Assembly: GCA_027405735.1 (NCBI GenBank) | Contig: JAPEHQ010000012.1 | Span: 992,001-1,056,000, forward strand | Source: Mucor racemosus | Taxonomy: Eukaryota > Mucoromycota > Mucoromycetes > Mucorales > Mucoraceae | Direction: 5' to 3' | DNA: 64,000 nucleotides | Shown here: one piece after another, positions 11,130 to 23,158 of the stretch | How positions within the stretch are numbered: the stretch's first letter is position 1 | How the letters are laid out: every line of letters starts with the position of its first letter | The notes under the pieces: generated by a model | Seen by the model: the letters and a program-made list of their open reading frames with translations, nothing else | Database searches by the model: none | Told to the model about the DNA's origin: nothing | Program-made: the position numbers and the translations under genes

Positions 11130-12480
11130 AATGATAAATTGAATTTTCAAAAACAACTTTTAACAGTTTTCAACCTTTAAAATCAAAGTGTATCCTGCCT
11201 TCTATGCTAAACACTATTTAGGATACATCCTAGACGCTGTTAGCATGATATAAATTGATCGCATTATGTTACCTATTCCTAAATTTATTCTATATCTCAC
11301 GAAAGACTCAAAAACACATAAAATTCACACCTTTTTCCTTGAAAACTGGGTCTCATTTTTTATCCCTGCCCAACTTTTTTTTTTCACTAAATAACATCAA
11401 GAAACAATTATATGCCAATGTACCTGAGATGTTCAGCTTAAATCTAAAAACAAGTATCCGGAAATATCCTACTTTTTGCAGTTGGTATTAATTTTTCAAT
11501 GCTAAGGTTTCAGATTTTTACGCGTATTTCACTATTTCACTGCAAAAATTAGAAACTTTGATGCCTCATATCTCTACGAAACATTAAGCTATACTAACAC
11601 TCTCTTATAATAAAACTTACTTGTTCTAAAGTGCTCTATAACATATTTTAATATAAAATAATTCTGAGCACTTTTATTTTTTTTCATTTTTTTGACAATT
11701 TTTGCAGTAGGTTTCAAAATATTGGTTAGATTGAACGACATTTTTTTTGCATTCATATCATTAAGCTTGTTAAGCTCTCTCGGATCCAATTTAAGGTTTT
11801 TCAAAATATTGATTTTTCGTAGAGATATCCTCAAAAATATGTACAAAAAGGTACCTCCATTTCTAGCGTCCATTTTCCCCTTGTATACCCTCATCCCAAA
11901 TTCTGAAACTGAAAAAAATTGGACAAAAATGTTGTTTTCTCTACGAAAAATGTAGCTAAAAAGTTAAATAATAGCTCGATCGATAGATAATTTTTTTTCG
12001 CATTATTTCTATTAATTATAATTTAAATATGATTATAAAAAGTGATGTGTATCTTCGAAAAACCTTCAAAATTTCTGTTGAATTTTACGCACACTTTAAT
12101 GTGAAATGTTTGTCTAATTTTTATTTATATGGATGCAGAATTCAAAACTGGGCAAAAACTATTTAATTTACTAGGTCTACTTACTTTACAGTTTATGAAC
12201 ATTTAAACAATTTTGATTTTTTCATCATTTTTCGTCCATTTTTTTTATCAAATCGATTTTGGAGCCCCGTTACTATTACTATAGGGTTTAAGCTGTGATA
12301 AGAACTATTATTTTGATTATCTCGACGAAAAATCAATATTTTTCGTTGAAACAAAAAATGCAGAGTAGCTTGGAGTTGGATCTATCTTATTTAAAGATTT
12401 TCCATAATTTGACACAATATTGGGCGAAAGCATTCGAAACCCGTTTAAAAACCATCTGAAACCTACTTTTTACAACCGTA
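11130..12480 (+). repeat. R1 dispersed repeat, copy 1
   Basis: About 1.35 kb of AT-rich non-coding DNA that recurs, diverged, at about 24750-26185 (-), 32300-33440 (+), 47050-48578 (+) and 51283-53204 (-). Diagnostic shared blocks include CAAAAACACATAAAATTCAC (11302-11321), ATGTACCTGAGATGTTCAGC (11419-11438) and GATATCCTCAAAAAT (11825-11839). No coding frame is conserved between copies and no terminal repeats or target duplication were found, so its class is unknown. Confidence 0.85.
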
Positions 12481-13047
12481 AGAAATCGATAACAGAAGCT
12501 TCATCTCAGCGAATTTTAATCCTAATAACTTCCAACTTTACATGAGAGTAGTAGGAGCACATCTTTGACACGCTGATATCAAAGAGCAACATTATTCATA
12601 GCCTGTACTGTGTGTTGAAAAAACCATCGCCAATGTGCATTTATAACTTATTACTGCTGCGTATTTTTATTGAAAGCAATTCAAATACAATCTCTATGAG
12701 TACCAATCCAAGTAATTTGGTACTCTTCATGAATATAGGTATGAATAGGTAATACAAGTAGTATCTCGGATACCAGCTTCCAGTGGGTCATTGTGCATTC
12801 GGCAAGTTTGAACAACAAGTTGGTTACCTGCTATTTACGCCTACTACTAAAGTCATTAAGCTCACCAGTTCTCAACGAATATGAATTCAAATGACCTCCC
12901 CCCGTTTCAATGGCAGATACTTCTAATATTGATCAACAGAACTGCAAAAGGTTTAGCCTCCCTGATTAGTTGCTGTGGAAATGGAAAAGCGAAAGCTCGT
13001 ACGTGCTCAACCTATTTTGTTGTATCAATTGTTTCAGGTACTCTTTG
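12481..13047. other. Retroelement-derived spacer
   Basis: No gene. The part around 12770-12850 resembles 37340-37440 (shared CAGCTTCCA, GTGCATTCG and ACAAGTTGGT), so this is probably the internal edge of a decayed LTR element lying next to the 13048-13573 LTR. Confidence 0.5.
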
Positions 13048-13573
13048 TGCAATAAAATTGAAGTAATTCTATAAAAATGAAAAATAAAATAAGAAAATAA
13101 AAGCGTTGTTGATTAAATACAATTATAGTCTTTCGACGGCTTTATTGGGATTAAAAGAAATCTGAAGAAAAAGAAAGATATCTTCATAAAGTATGCTATA
13201 TTTATAGGAATTGTAAAATGATAGTGGATTTTTGTACGTTGATGCTTATTTTATAGGAGGTGTTCAATCATAATGTCTTTTATTGGCATTCTTTTATAAG
13301 ATACTTGGTTGAAATGTTGATACTTTGTTTGATATGATAGAATAATATCATTAGATGGATGTTGATCTTTCAACAATCCAGTTATAATTCAAAATGCAAC
13401 TGAGCTTATTTTTATGGGATGTGGTTCCTTATTATCTAGAATTACTGCAACTGCAATTTTATGAGCAGGAGTTTTGGAATATATTATTAATGGAAAATAA
13501 GTACAGCTTTATATCGTAGGTGTCATGTTGTAGAATGAAGATTGTATTTTGATCAGGAATACTTCTTTTTACA
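13048..13573 (-). repeat. LTR (family R2), copy 1
   Basis: A 526-bp segment matching 36359-36862 in inverted orientation. On the minus strand it begins TGTAAAAAGAAGTATTCC and ends TTTTATTGCA, that is TG...CA as in LTRs, with a TATA-like CCTATAAATATAGC and an AATAAA-type signal near the end. No 5-bp duplication is visible at its edges, so it may be one end of a larger decayed element. Confidence 0.68.
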
Positions 13574-13942
13574 GCCATGCCATATATTTTATATGTATCT
13601 TGATAACGGGGATGAAATTTCATTCATCGTTGCATATGATCTATCTAAATGTTCTTGGGTTTTTTGTTTTAGATCTTGATCTATAAATATCATTATTGCA
13701 CAATGCACTTGGTAATACTGTGGCATATACATATACAGCATTTATATAATGTACAATACTGTATGTGGGAACTACCAAAGGCCATTTCCGTGAGTTCGGG
13801 ATATACTATTATGCATTTACATGGAATGTTATCGTGGTAGATGTTCTCACGGATTTATATAGTAAATGCATATCAATTGGTATCATTTATCTATCGAAAA
13901 TCTTGGTGTAACTCGTGGAGAAGGTAAACTGATTGACATTGG

Positions 13943-13950
13943 TATAAATA
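13943..13950 (+). promoter_or_regulatory. TATA box of the FAD oxidase gene
   Basis: TATAAATA lies 50-57 bp upstream of the ATG at 14000. The intervening leader is short and pyrimidine-rich. Confidence 0.55.
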
Positions 13951-13999
13951 CAGATTTCAGTAACTTCTTTCTTGCTTGATCAAATTTATTCCACAAAAA

Positions 14000-15540
14000 A
14001 TGCAATCTTATCATCAACAAAACACTACGTACCAAGCACCCGCGGCTGGATCAAAAATTATCATTGTAGGTGGCGGTTGTTTTGGTCTATCAACTGCTCA
14101 TTCTCTTGCCTTGAACAAGGACAAAAATTACGACATTTGGGTATATGATCGTGAAGAAATTCCTGTTAGAGATGCTGCATCCAATGGTAAAGAAAATAAA
14201 TTTGGTGTGAAATATTTTTATGTGTCTACAAAATATTTACTGTAATCTGCACGTACATACATAGACATTAGTAAAGTTGTGCGTATGGATTATGGTAATG
14301 AAAGGTTATGTATGGAACTCGCTATAGATTCTATTGATATTTGGAATCAATGGAATAAGGAAAGAGCATCTCAAGGTCTTTCACCAGTGTATCATAATAC
14401 GGGAATGCTTGTTTTCTCTGGAGAAGATGAGTTATGTGAGAATGAAAAGTATAGCCTACATCATATTCGTGCTGCTGGCCATGGGGATTGGGTTGAAGAG
14501 TTGAATGGGGAACAAATCGTATCTAGATATCCTTATTTTGAAACTGCTGTAAAAAATGGTATAAGCTCTGCATACTATAATAAAGTTGGAGGTAAATTTC
14601 ATTTATTATACCTATGGAATGCAATACTAAATAGTATGATTAGGATGGTGCAATTCCGCTGAAGCTATTAAGCATATCTACAATAAATGCAAAGATCTAG
14701 GCGTTCATTTTGTTCTAGGTGATGATGGGTGCTTTACAGGGCTAGAAACTGATAAAAATGATGCTCGATCTGCCATCGGCATTTCTACCAAGGCTGGTAA
14801 TTCCCATTATGCGGATCGTGTAGTTATGTGCACCGGTTCCTGGACATCTAGTGTAATTGACATGCATGAACAAGTTATTGCGACAGGTCAAGTTGTTGTT
14901 CATTTTAGACCCTCTGAAAAAGTCAAGGAGATTTTGAGCAATTTACCTGTATGGTTTGGTGATTTCTCTAGAATTGGCTTTTATGGGTTTCCTGATAATG
15001 GAGATGGCATTTTGAAAATTGCAAAGCATTCTACAGGATATTTGAATCCACGTAAAAGTGATAATGTTTCAGTTCCTCGCACACAATCAACTAATGAAGG
15101 CGATACCATTCCAGTTCAAGCTGTCCGAGATTTCCGTGAATATCTACACAAGTTTTTACCGATTACAGAAGATCTGGATATCACCTATTCTAGAGTTTGT
15201 TGGTATTCTGATTCTATTGATGGACAGTTTATTGTTGGAGCTCATCCTGATTACGATAATTTGATTGTTGCTGCTGGAGACAGTGGCCATGCAATGAAGT
15301 AAGAGCCTTATCTTGTGTATTCTTACCGATCTATATACTAACATTATTAATAGATTCTTGCCAATGATGGGTACAAGAATTACAGAGGTTATTGAAAATA
15401 AAGATACAGAATATACTCGAGCCTGGGCATGGCGTAAGATTGTTCCTCGACTTGGATTTTATGATAGACCTATTTTAGTAGATGAAAATCATACAGTAAG
15501 AATGGTTACATCTGCTGAATTGAGATCTTCAAAGATTTAA
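14000..15540 (+). CDS. FAD-dependent oxidoreductase, fructosyl-amino-acid/sarcosine oxidase type
   Basis: Exons 14000-14186, 14265-14591, 14644-15298 and 15354-15540 give 451 residues, near the roughly 440 of fungal amadoriases. The N-terminus holds the Rossmann motif IIIVGGGCFGLSTA (about residues 20-33), followed by the family signature AASNDISKVVRMDYG. The C-terminal half has VCWYSDSIDGQF, whose Cys aligns with the covalent FAD-linking Cys of this family, and GDSGHAMKFLPMMG. Such enzymes oxidise secondary amines (fructosyl amino acids, sarcosine, saccharopine or pipecolate), releasing H2O2. The exact substrate cannot be read from sequence. An in-frame TTG lies upstream, but ATG 14000 follows a TATA box and is preferred. 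No C-terminal SKL is present; the protein ends SSKI. Confidence 0.87.
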
Positions 15541-15582
15541 ATAAAAGAGATTTGGTAATTTTACAGATTTTTATTAAATAAT

Positions 15583-16511
15583 TTACAAAGAAGACTCCTT
15601 GGCCTTGAAGCATTCACTGAAGAAATTGACAGTTAATTGAATGGCTTCAGTAGCTCTTTGAGCATTGAGTTTATCAGTATAATTACTACGAGAAGCACAG
15701 AAACCGTGGGGCATATCATCGAAACGAACGTGCTTACATTGGCTACCGAAAGGCTTCTTGGCCAAAGTTTGCATATATTCAGTCATATCAGGCTCATTCT
15801 TGGAAGGAAGAGCAAGAATGGGAGCACCAGCCTTTTCCGCATCCTTAACATCAACAAAAGAGGGGTGAATCAAAGAAGCACCAACAAAGAAGGGATTACT
15901 AGAGGTCAATTGAACAGCAATCTTGGCACCCCAACAGAAACCAACTAAAGTGGCAACATCAGCACCAGATTCCTTGAGGTATTTGACAGAACGTTCAACA
16001 TCAGGGGTAACCTAAATCCATATTTCAAAGTCAATAAAGTATTTTCTGTATATTCTCTTATTTACACTTACAACTTCAGTGGTGCCAACCTCTTCGATCC
16101 ATTTCAAAAGTTTGGGAATATCACCCATCAATTCAGCAGTAGCGTAATCGCCATGAAGGAAATCAGGCATGATAACTCTCCAACCACAATGTTTGGCCAA
16201 AATGTCACAAAATTGATAGGTATTAGGACTATCGCGAGAATGTGTCAGACACCAACATTGTTCAATTTCCCCAATTATATACTTACTGATAACCGAAAAT
16301 ATCATAGAACACAAGAACAGCCTTTTTGGCATCCTAAACAAATAATGGCATTTTTGTTTAATAAGAAACACGCTCGCTTCGTCTGTCAAGTTTATTTTAC
16401 CTTTGGACCAACAGTGTAAATGGAAAGATTATCGACCTTTTCCACCTCACCAGTATACTTGTAGTCAGAGACAACAGGAGGAAGAGTACAACAAGCTTTT
16501 GAGTGAGACAT
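15583..16511 (-). CDS. Dienelactone hydrolase family protein
   Basis: Exons 16401-16511, 16287-16333, 16072-16228 and 15583-16011 give 247 residues, the normal size for the family. The alpha/beta-hydrolase core shows the nucleophile elbow VGFCWGAK (catalytic Cys), an acid region around SKNEPDMTEYM (catalytic Asp) and the His in DMPHGFCASR. DIFGYHPNTYQFCDILAKH and RVIMPDFLHGD are typical DLH blocks. Fungal homologues are cytosolic hydrolases of unclear natural substrate (carboxymethylenebutenolidase-like). It is convergent with the FAD oxidase, stop to stop 42 bp apart. Confidence 0.92.
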
Positions 16512-19435
16512 TTATTTTTAATTTCTTTTTATGGATATGTAGTAAAGAAAAAGAAAAAGAAGCTTTTGCAACGTCTTTTATATCACTTTATTAAGATGGG
16601 AAAGGTTTATCCCATGGAAGATTGTAATAGATTATTGTTGCCTAAAGATTTACGGAGTTTCTCACCACAATTGGCATAGGAGAAGGTCTCTTTTTGAATT
16701 AATAATCATTTGATCGATGATAATTTTTCCGTTTACTGGTATTAATAATCCTCAAATAAGGCTTTATTCTTGTATTAATACCTGAACTTTTACTGCAAAC
16801 GATAAAAAGAAGCCTCAGGAAATGATCTAATTATTTATCCGTATTATAAGATTGCAGCGATCACACTCCAGAATATACATTACTTTTATTTATACGTATA
16901 TTTAGTTAAAAAGCTTATTTCGTATCTACACAGCAGCTACAGACCACAATTTTATTAATTTTCAAATAGTATAATACATAATAAACCCATTCAATTTGAA
17001 TTATAACGGTAATATCCTCTTTGCAGGCTTTGCTATTCCGGTGTTAAACGAGATCAGTTGTTGTTGTTGTGCAGAGTAGGATAAACAAAAGTGAAATACT
17101 GCACCCCTTTGATGCTCATTTTACCAGCTTTTAGATAGTTTTGATACTTTTAAACAATCTGTATGTCTATTTTAGCATATCAGTTTTCTGTGAATAGCAA
17201 TTACTTCTCATCAGACCGATTTTTTGATGATTTTATTTTCAAATACAAATTCCTTTTTGTAAAAAAAAAAAAAAAAAATTAGTACCCAGTTGAAAAGCGG
17301 GTATATTTATACTAGTCATTTAATTTTGCTACGCTCAATTACGGCGTCGCCCTGCGGGCTCGCTTTTGCAATCTGTTTAATGAATGTATCATATGAGTGG
17401 CAGCACTCTCAATTATTGTCTCTCTAGTCGCAAAATGTATGTTTTTATAACAAATATTAATGAGATTTATAAACAACCTTTTTTTTAAAATTCTTTTGAT
17501 CTTTGATTGGCCTGCCCCTTTTTTAGAAGACCACTTTTTGTAGTATATTATTAGAAAGCATCTGCTATCCCTCCTCTTTACTCATTGAACACGCAGACAA
17601 TTATATGTATGATGTAAAAGGATCTCTTACACATACTGACTTGTTTCGTACTATAGATGAAATTGGCCAATTTGATTTATGGAATTTGAATGTAGATACT
17701 GACGAACTATTTGCAAATACTCAAGTTGGTTCTGGGGTAAAGCATTGAATAAATTGGCTTGGAATAAAGAGGAAAAAAAGGAGAGGTAAGACGAAAAATC
17801 AATGTAAATCAAAATTTTCGGTTATTAACCTATATGTTATTTCAGGGTAGCAATCTCTAAGCCTGATGATTAGAGTCTGTTACAAAAGAATATCTCTAAA
17901 ATGATCTCAAACTAAGAAAATCCTAATGGAGGAAAATAATTACATATTTTTTAATCATGGAATTTATTTTCATAAAAAGATTCCCCATGTTTATTCAAGA
18001 AATAGAGCTTAGGGCTTTTACATACTGAATAAAGATCGTAATTTGGCCTTTTGATTGAGTGTTTTTTTGGAATTATACCTTTCACTACATCTTCCAGGAT
18101 TCAAATTTCTGAAACTTTTCAATGGTGCATTGTAAGCTGTATGTGCAATATAAATTAGCTCTGGTGCAATAATCAGAATGTACGACTATATTTTTATCAA
18201 ATAAATTACCACACAGTATTAACAGATGTAAATATTTACAGTAATAAACTTGAATCAAGTGGGTACAGCATCGTAGATTCTTGAAAAAGTTCTCAAATAT
18301 TGCAAAATCTCTTATTTTTAAGACTTATAGAGCTTATAAGCAGGCAATTAATTTCAATTTTTATTTTTGTCCAGATCGTCAATTTTGACACTTTCCCATT
18401 TTTATTGCCTACTTTTGCAAATTTAGAAGTAACTATACTATTAAATATAAAAATAAAAAATACCTGCATATACAGAATTTAGCGCTCTATTTTTTCAGTT
18501 AAAAATATAAAATAATTTTATTTTAAAGTACTACATGAAAATCCTTTAATTAAAATTCTGTTTTTGGGACAAAAGTACAAAGTTTTATTATTTAACGTTT
18601 AATATTAAGCTTTTATAAAATGTGTATTAGCTATGGCTACAATTTTTTCTCACAATGTAGTATATTTAAACGTTGATTTTGGTATCAAAATTTGATTTTT
18701 CTGTTTTTTGATCAAAATCATGAGTATTAGTAAGGATAAAATGAGTCCCGAAAATGTCCGCTACAAAAACTGAATTTTCAGACCGCACATGGTTAAATAG
18801 AAGAAAAGTTAAAAAAAAACGCTTTTTTATTTAAAACTTGGAAATATCACAGCATAAGAGACTCAGCCATTCAATCTTGCTATGCTCAATTACGGCGTCG
18901 CCTTGTGAGAGGTCTTTTTTTGCAATTTGTTGTATGATAGTTTTTCAACCTCGCTACGCTTGTTTTTGCAATCTTTTTTATGATAAATGCTTTATAATAA
19001 CAGTCTTTTAATCTCGCTGCACTCGTTTTTGCAATGTGTATTATGATTAAAGTATTACAAATAGCTACTTGATCTTACTATGTTCAATTACGGCAAAAGT
19101 GTCGATATATTTTTGATGTGTAGCTTTCGTTTGATATGCTCCACTTGTATAAAATTAGTAACTGGACCCTTGGATGATTCTTTGAAAACAGGGTAACTTC
19201 AGGGTTTCTCAATATCTGAAATCAGCAGAAGAGATTGTTGTGTACAATCAAATGTAAAATCCATAAATAAAACAAAATTATTAAACAGAAAGCAAAAAAG
19301 TATTATTTTTATGTAATCTTCTTCTATACAAAAATCCTTGAGAAGAGATTTACATCTCTTCCCTTAATTTTTTAAATTTTTAATTAATACATTTGATAAA
19401 AAGCAAGGGAAAATTTCTAAAATTAATCAAAAGAT
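16512..19435. other. Gene-free stretch with GC-rich short repeats
   Basis: No supported gene in 2.9 kb. Poly-A at about 17262-17278. Fragments related to GCTACGCTCAATTACGGCG recur (listed separately). The piece at 17590-17745 reads for about 50 codons without a stop (includes LTHTDLFRTIDEIGQFDLWN), possibly a gene relic; I do not recognise it. Confidence 0.5.
17313..19090. repeat. Scattered short repeat with CTACGCTCAATTACGGCGTCGCC core
   Basis: The core appears at about 17328-17352 and, slightly changed, at about 18876-18902 and 19077-19094. Partial units with CTCGCTACGCTTGTTTTTGC or CTCGCTGCACTCGTTTTTGC followed by an ATTATGAT-type end lie at about 18950-18980 and 19011-19045. The units are more GC-rich than their surroundings. 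Confidence 0.6.
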
Positions 19436-20239
19436 TTAACGACGTTGAGAGTAAACGTGAGCAAAAGCACGAGTAGAAGCACGCTTCAACTTGGATTGAG
19501 CAGACTTAAGGTCATCAGCCTTGGCCTCATCAGCAGAGATTTCCAAGAGTTCCATGGCCTCAGCGAGAGCAGTTTCAATGGACTCACGGTCACCACGACG
19601 GAGCTTCATGTTGACGTTAGGGTCAGAGATGTTGTTCTCGACTTGGTAGACGTAAGACTCAAGGTCTTGCTTGGCTTGGACAACAGCTTCACGCTCCTTA
19701 TCAGACTCGGCGTTCTTCTCAGCATCTTGAACCATACGTTCGATATCAGCAGCAGAGAGACGAGTAGAGTTGGAGATGGTAACATCAGCCTTGCGACCAG
19801 TGGTCTTATCTTGAGCAGTAACCTTCAAGATACCATTGGCATCAAGATCGAAGGTACAGAGGAGCTCAGGAGTACCACGGGGAGCGGGGATAAGACCAGA
19901 GAGAGAGAATTCACCCAAAAGGTTGTTCTCCTTGGTCATCAAACGCTCACCTTCGTAGACAGGGAAGGTAACAGTAGTTTGGTTATCGGAGGCAGTGGTG
20001 AAAACCTTGGACTTTTGACAAGGGATAGGGGAGTTACGGGGAACGACAACAGCCATAATACCACCTTGCATCTCAACACCGAGAGAAAGAGGGACAACAT
20101 CCAAAAGAAGGAGATCTTGAGTCTTCTCGTTACCGGCTTGGTTGGTAAGGACAGCAGCTTGGACAGCGGCACCATAGGCAACAGCCTCATCAGGGTTGAT
20201 GGACTTGTTTAATTCCTTACCGTTGAAGAGGTCTTGGAG

Positions 20240-20275
<36 letters not shown>

Positions 20276-21534
20276 AACAAGAACGATTTCATCAACCTTC
20301 TTCTTGTCAATCTTGGCATCCTTGAGGACACGCTCGACGGGCTCAACAGTACCTTGGAAAGCAGCAGAGTTGATTTCCTCGAACTTGGCACGAGTGATGT
20401 TGGATTGGAAATCAACACCATCGAAGAGAGAGTCAACTTCAACAGTAGTTTGGGTCAAAGAAGACAAAGTACGCTTTGCGCGCTCGGAAGCGGAACGAAG
20501 ACGACGGAGAGCACGGGCATCACCAGTGATATCCTTCTTGTGCTTACGTTGAATTTCAGTAACGAAATGGTTGACGAGAGTGTTATCGAAATCTTCACCA
20601 CCCAAATGAGTGTTACCAGCAGTGGCCTTGACAGCAAAGACACCACCAGAGATGGTCAAGAGGGAAACATCGAAGGTTCCACCACCCAAATCGAAGATGA
20701 GAACGTTACGTTCCTTCTTGTCATTGGCATCCAAACCATAGGCAATAGCTAAAATAAGTATTTATTAATACAAATTTGCCTTTTTTTTTATCCAATTTCT
20801 TTTATCTTACCGGCAGCAGTAGGTTCGTTGATGATACGGAGAACATCGAGACCGGAAATGGTACCAGCATCCTTGGTAGCTTGACGTTGACCTAATAAAA
20901 AATACTTAACATATATCCAAGCCATCATACACAATTAATATAACTTACTGTCGTTGAAGTAAGCAGGGACGGTAACGACGGCCTTGGAGACCTTCTTACC
21001 GAGCTTGGCTTCAGCAATTTCCTTCATCTTGATAAGGACCATGGAGGAAATTTCTATAGAAAAAATATTAACTATCAATGTTGAAAAAAATTTTATATCA
21101 AAAATTATTACCTTGAGGAGAGTAAGTCTTGGTCTCACCCTCGAATTCAACTTGAATGAAAGGGTTTTCATTCTTGTCAACAATGGTGAAAGGCCAGTTC
21201 TTCATATCAGCCTTAACCTCGGGATCATCGAAACGACGACCGATGAGACGCTTAGCATCGAAGACGGTGTTCTTGGGGTTCATAGCAGCTTGATTCTTGG
21301 CAGCATCACCGACAAGACGTTCAGCATCAGAGAAGGCAACGTAAGAAGGAGTAGTACGGTTACCTTGCTCGTTAGCAATGATTTCAACACGCTCGGACTC
21401 CCAAACACCAACACAGGAGTAACTATTAATGAAATGATGTTATTAGACTTGTATCGATAGTTTATTAATTTTGAATTGAATATTTACGTTGTACCCAAAT
21501 CGATACCGATGGCACCCTCGTATTCAGCAGACAT
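19436..21534 (-). CDS. ssb1: Ribosome-associated Hsp70 chaperone, Ssb type
   Basis: Exons 21488-21534, 21112-21422, 20949-21053, 20811-20891 and 19436-20748 give 618 residues (yeast Ssb1 is 613). The ATPase domain shows [27 protein letters not shown] and [11 protein letters not shown]; the substrate domain follows to about residue 540. The C-terminus ends [10 protein letters not shown] with no EEVD, which together with [18 protein letters not shown] and the LKRASTRA tail fits the fungal Ssb class that folds nascent chains on ribosomes with the RAC complex, not cytosolic Ssa. Introns cluster at the 5' end. Codon use is strongly biased to C-ending codons, as in highly expressed fungal genes, leaving long open shadow frames on the plus strand. 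Confidence 0.93.
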
Positions 21535-23158
21535 ATTTGATAGAAGAAGGAAAAAGGAAGGATCAATGATGTTCCAAGCTCAGAAATCGTTATATCGCTA
21601 CCCTATCCCTGAAAATTTTTTTGTTGAACTTATTACAGTCACTTTGTTTTAAATGCAATAGTGGCTTAGGATGTGAAAGTGAGAGATTTGCATCAATATG
21701 TTTGATCTGTGTGCCATATTTGTTAGCTTCCAGATCTCAAACACCTCAAAAGTGAGAGATTTTCATAGACATTTCACAGAAAAAAAAATGGCAAAATTTG
21801 GAGTCAATTGGCATGTTTTATGTAAAATAATGATTTCATAGATTGTATGGCAGATTGTAGTTGGATGGAATGCAAAAATCTGAATTTTAGAAGCAATTGA
21901 GCTATTTAATGTAAAGCATTATTGCAATATATAGCTAAAAAAAAACATCCATATTTGTAGAAAAAATCAAATTTCAGCCTTTGAATTGAGCCATTATTCA
22001 AGTTCCTCGTGCTCAGTCCCATATGAAAACAGTTTTAGGTCCAAACGTACCATAAATCAAGATATCATTGCATTTATAATAAATAAAAACGCATATACGA
22101 ATGTGATATGAACTATATCATTTGTTAAAATTTCATAACAAGCAGCCACTTCAAAGAGTTTTCTTCTGTGTATTTTGCCAATTTATAAAGCTCAAATTTA
22201 CTCTAAATTATTCTCTAGGTTATAATTGTGCTTTATCTATTTTTTTTCTCTCGATTTGACAACATAAAAAGCTGGTAAATCAACCCACCTTTCAATCCTA
22301 TTCAGGTGTGGGGAAATCGCTCATAATCGCTGAAAAATTGATTTTGTAACCCCGCAAATATAGCATTTGGTCAAAAGCATTCTCAAAAAGTTGTAGACTA
22401 ATAAAGTTTTCATGAATGTTTATGCGAAAATATTTTCATCGCATTCACTACGTTTTTATTACGTAACTTTATTATTAATTAAGTAAAGCTTTATCATTAA
22501 AAAATCATTCGAACTGCGAGCAAATACTGCTTTGCCTGATTTACAATACAATAGGTTTTACAGATATTTATTGAATCAAATTACTAAACCAATAGTCTGG
22601 TAGACAGTTGAACAAAGTGGGCAGCATAAAGACAAAGTAAGCAGATGTGTAACCTGACTAGATCATTAAATTGCTATATTTTGGCTTGCTACTCTTCATT
22701 AAATATTCTTTTTCATTTACTCGTCTGTTTTGCTGCTTAAACAATTAAATACAAAAATCATATATAAATGACCAAGTTTACTAGCTTACCATGGATGAAA
22801 TATACGGTAATAATTTACCAATACGCTGCGAATGATCTGTTGTTGGGGTGTTTTTTTTTACCCTTAATAAGCAGTACGATGTGTCGTATTCATCAACGGG
22901 AATACAAGTATCAGATGTAAAGGATCTCTTTGTTAAGCTAGGCATTATTTATTAAAAGATATAAAGAAAAGAGAAAGAAGACATTCTAAATATTGGAACA
23001 TTATACATATATATAGACTATTTATCAAGTCCAGGTAACCCTTTTTTTCTGTTACAAACAAACGGCGGTTTTTTTATATACATACAATAAATCAAATAAC
23101 CATTCAAAGTAAGAGAGAGTCTAGAATAAAAAAAGAGATGGTATTATCTCTCTCTAAT
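21535..23158. other. Gene-free spacer
   Basis: About 1.6 kb between Ssb and the Trm61-like gene. AT-rich, with no ORF of interest, no recognisable repeat family and no RNA gene that I can see. The stretch next to 21535 is the Ssb promoter and 5' leader. Confidence 0.5.

Noticed and set aside
12881..13066. 61-residue open frame
   Set aside because: Lies in retroelement-derived DNA and runs into the end of an LTR; no coding signature.
19445..20752. Long plus-strand open frames (up to 255 residues) opposite the Hsp70 gene
   Set aside because: They are shadows created by the strong codon bias of the Ssb coding strand; no start context, splice sites or family resemblance.
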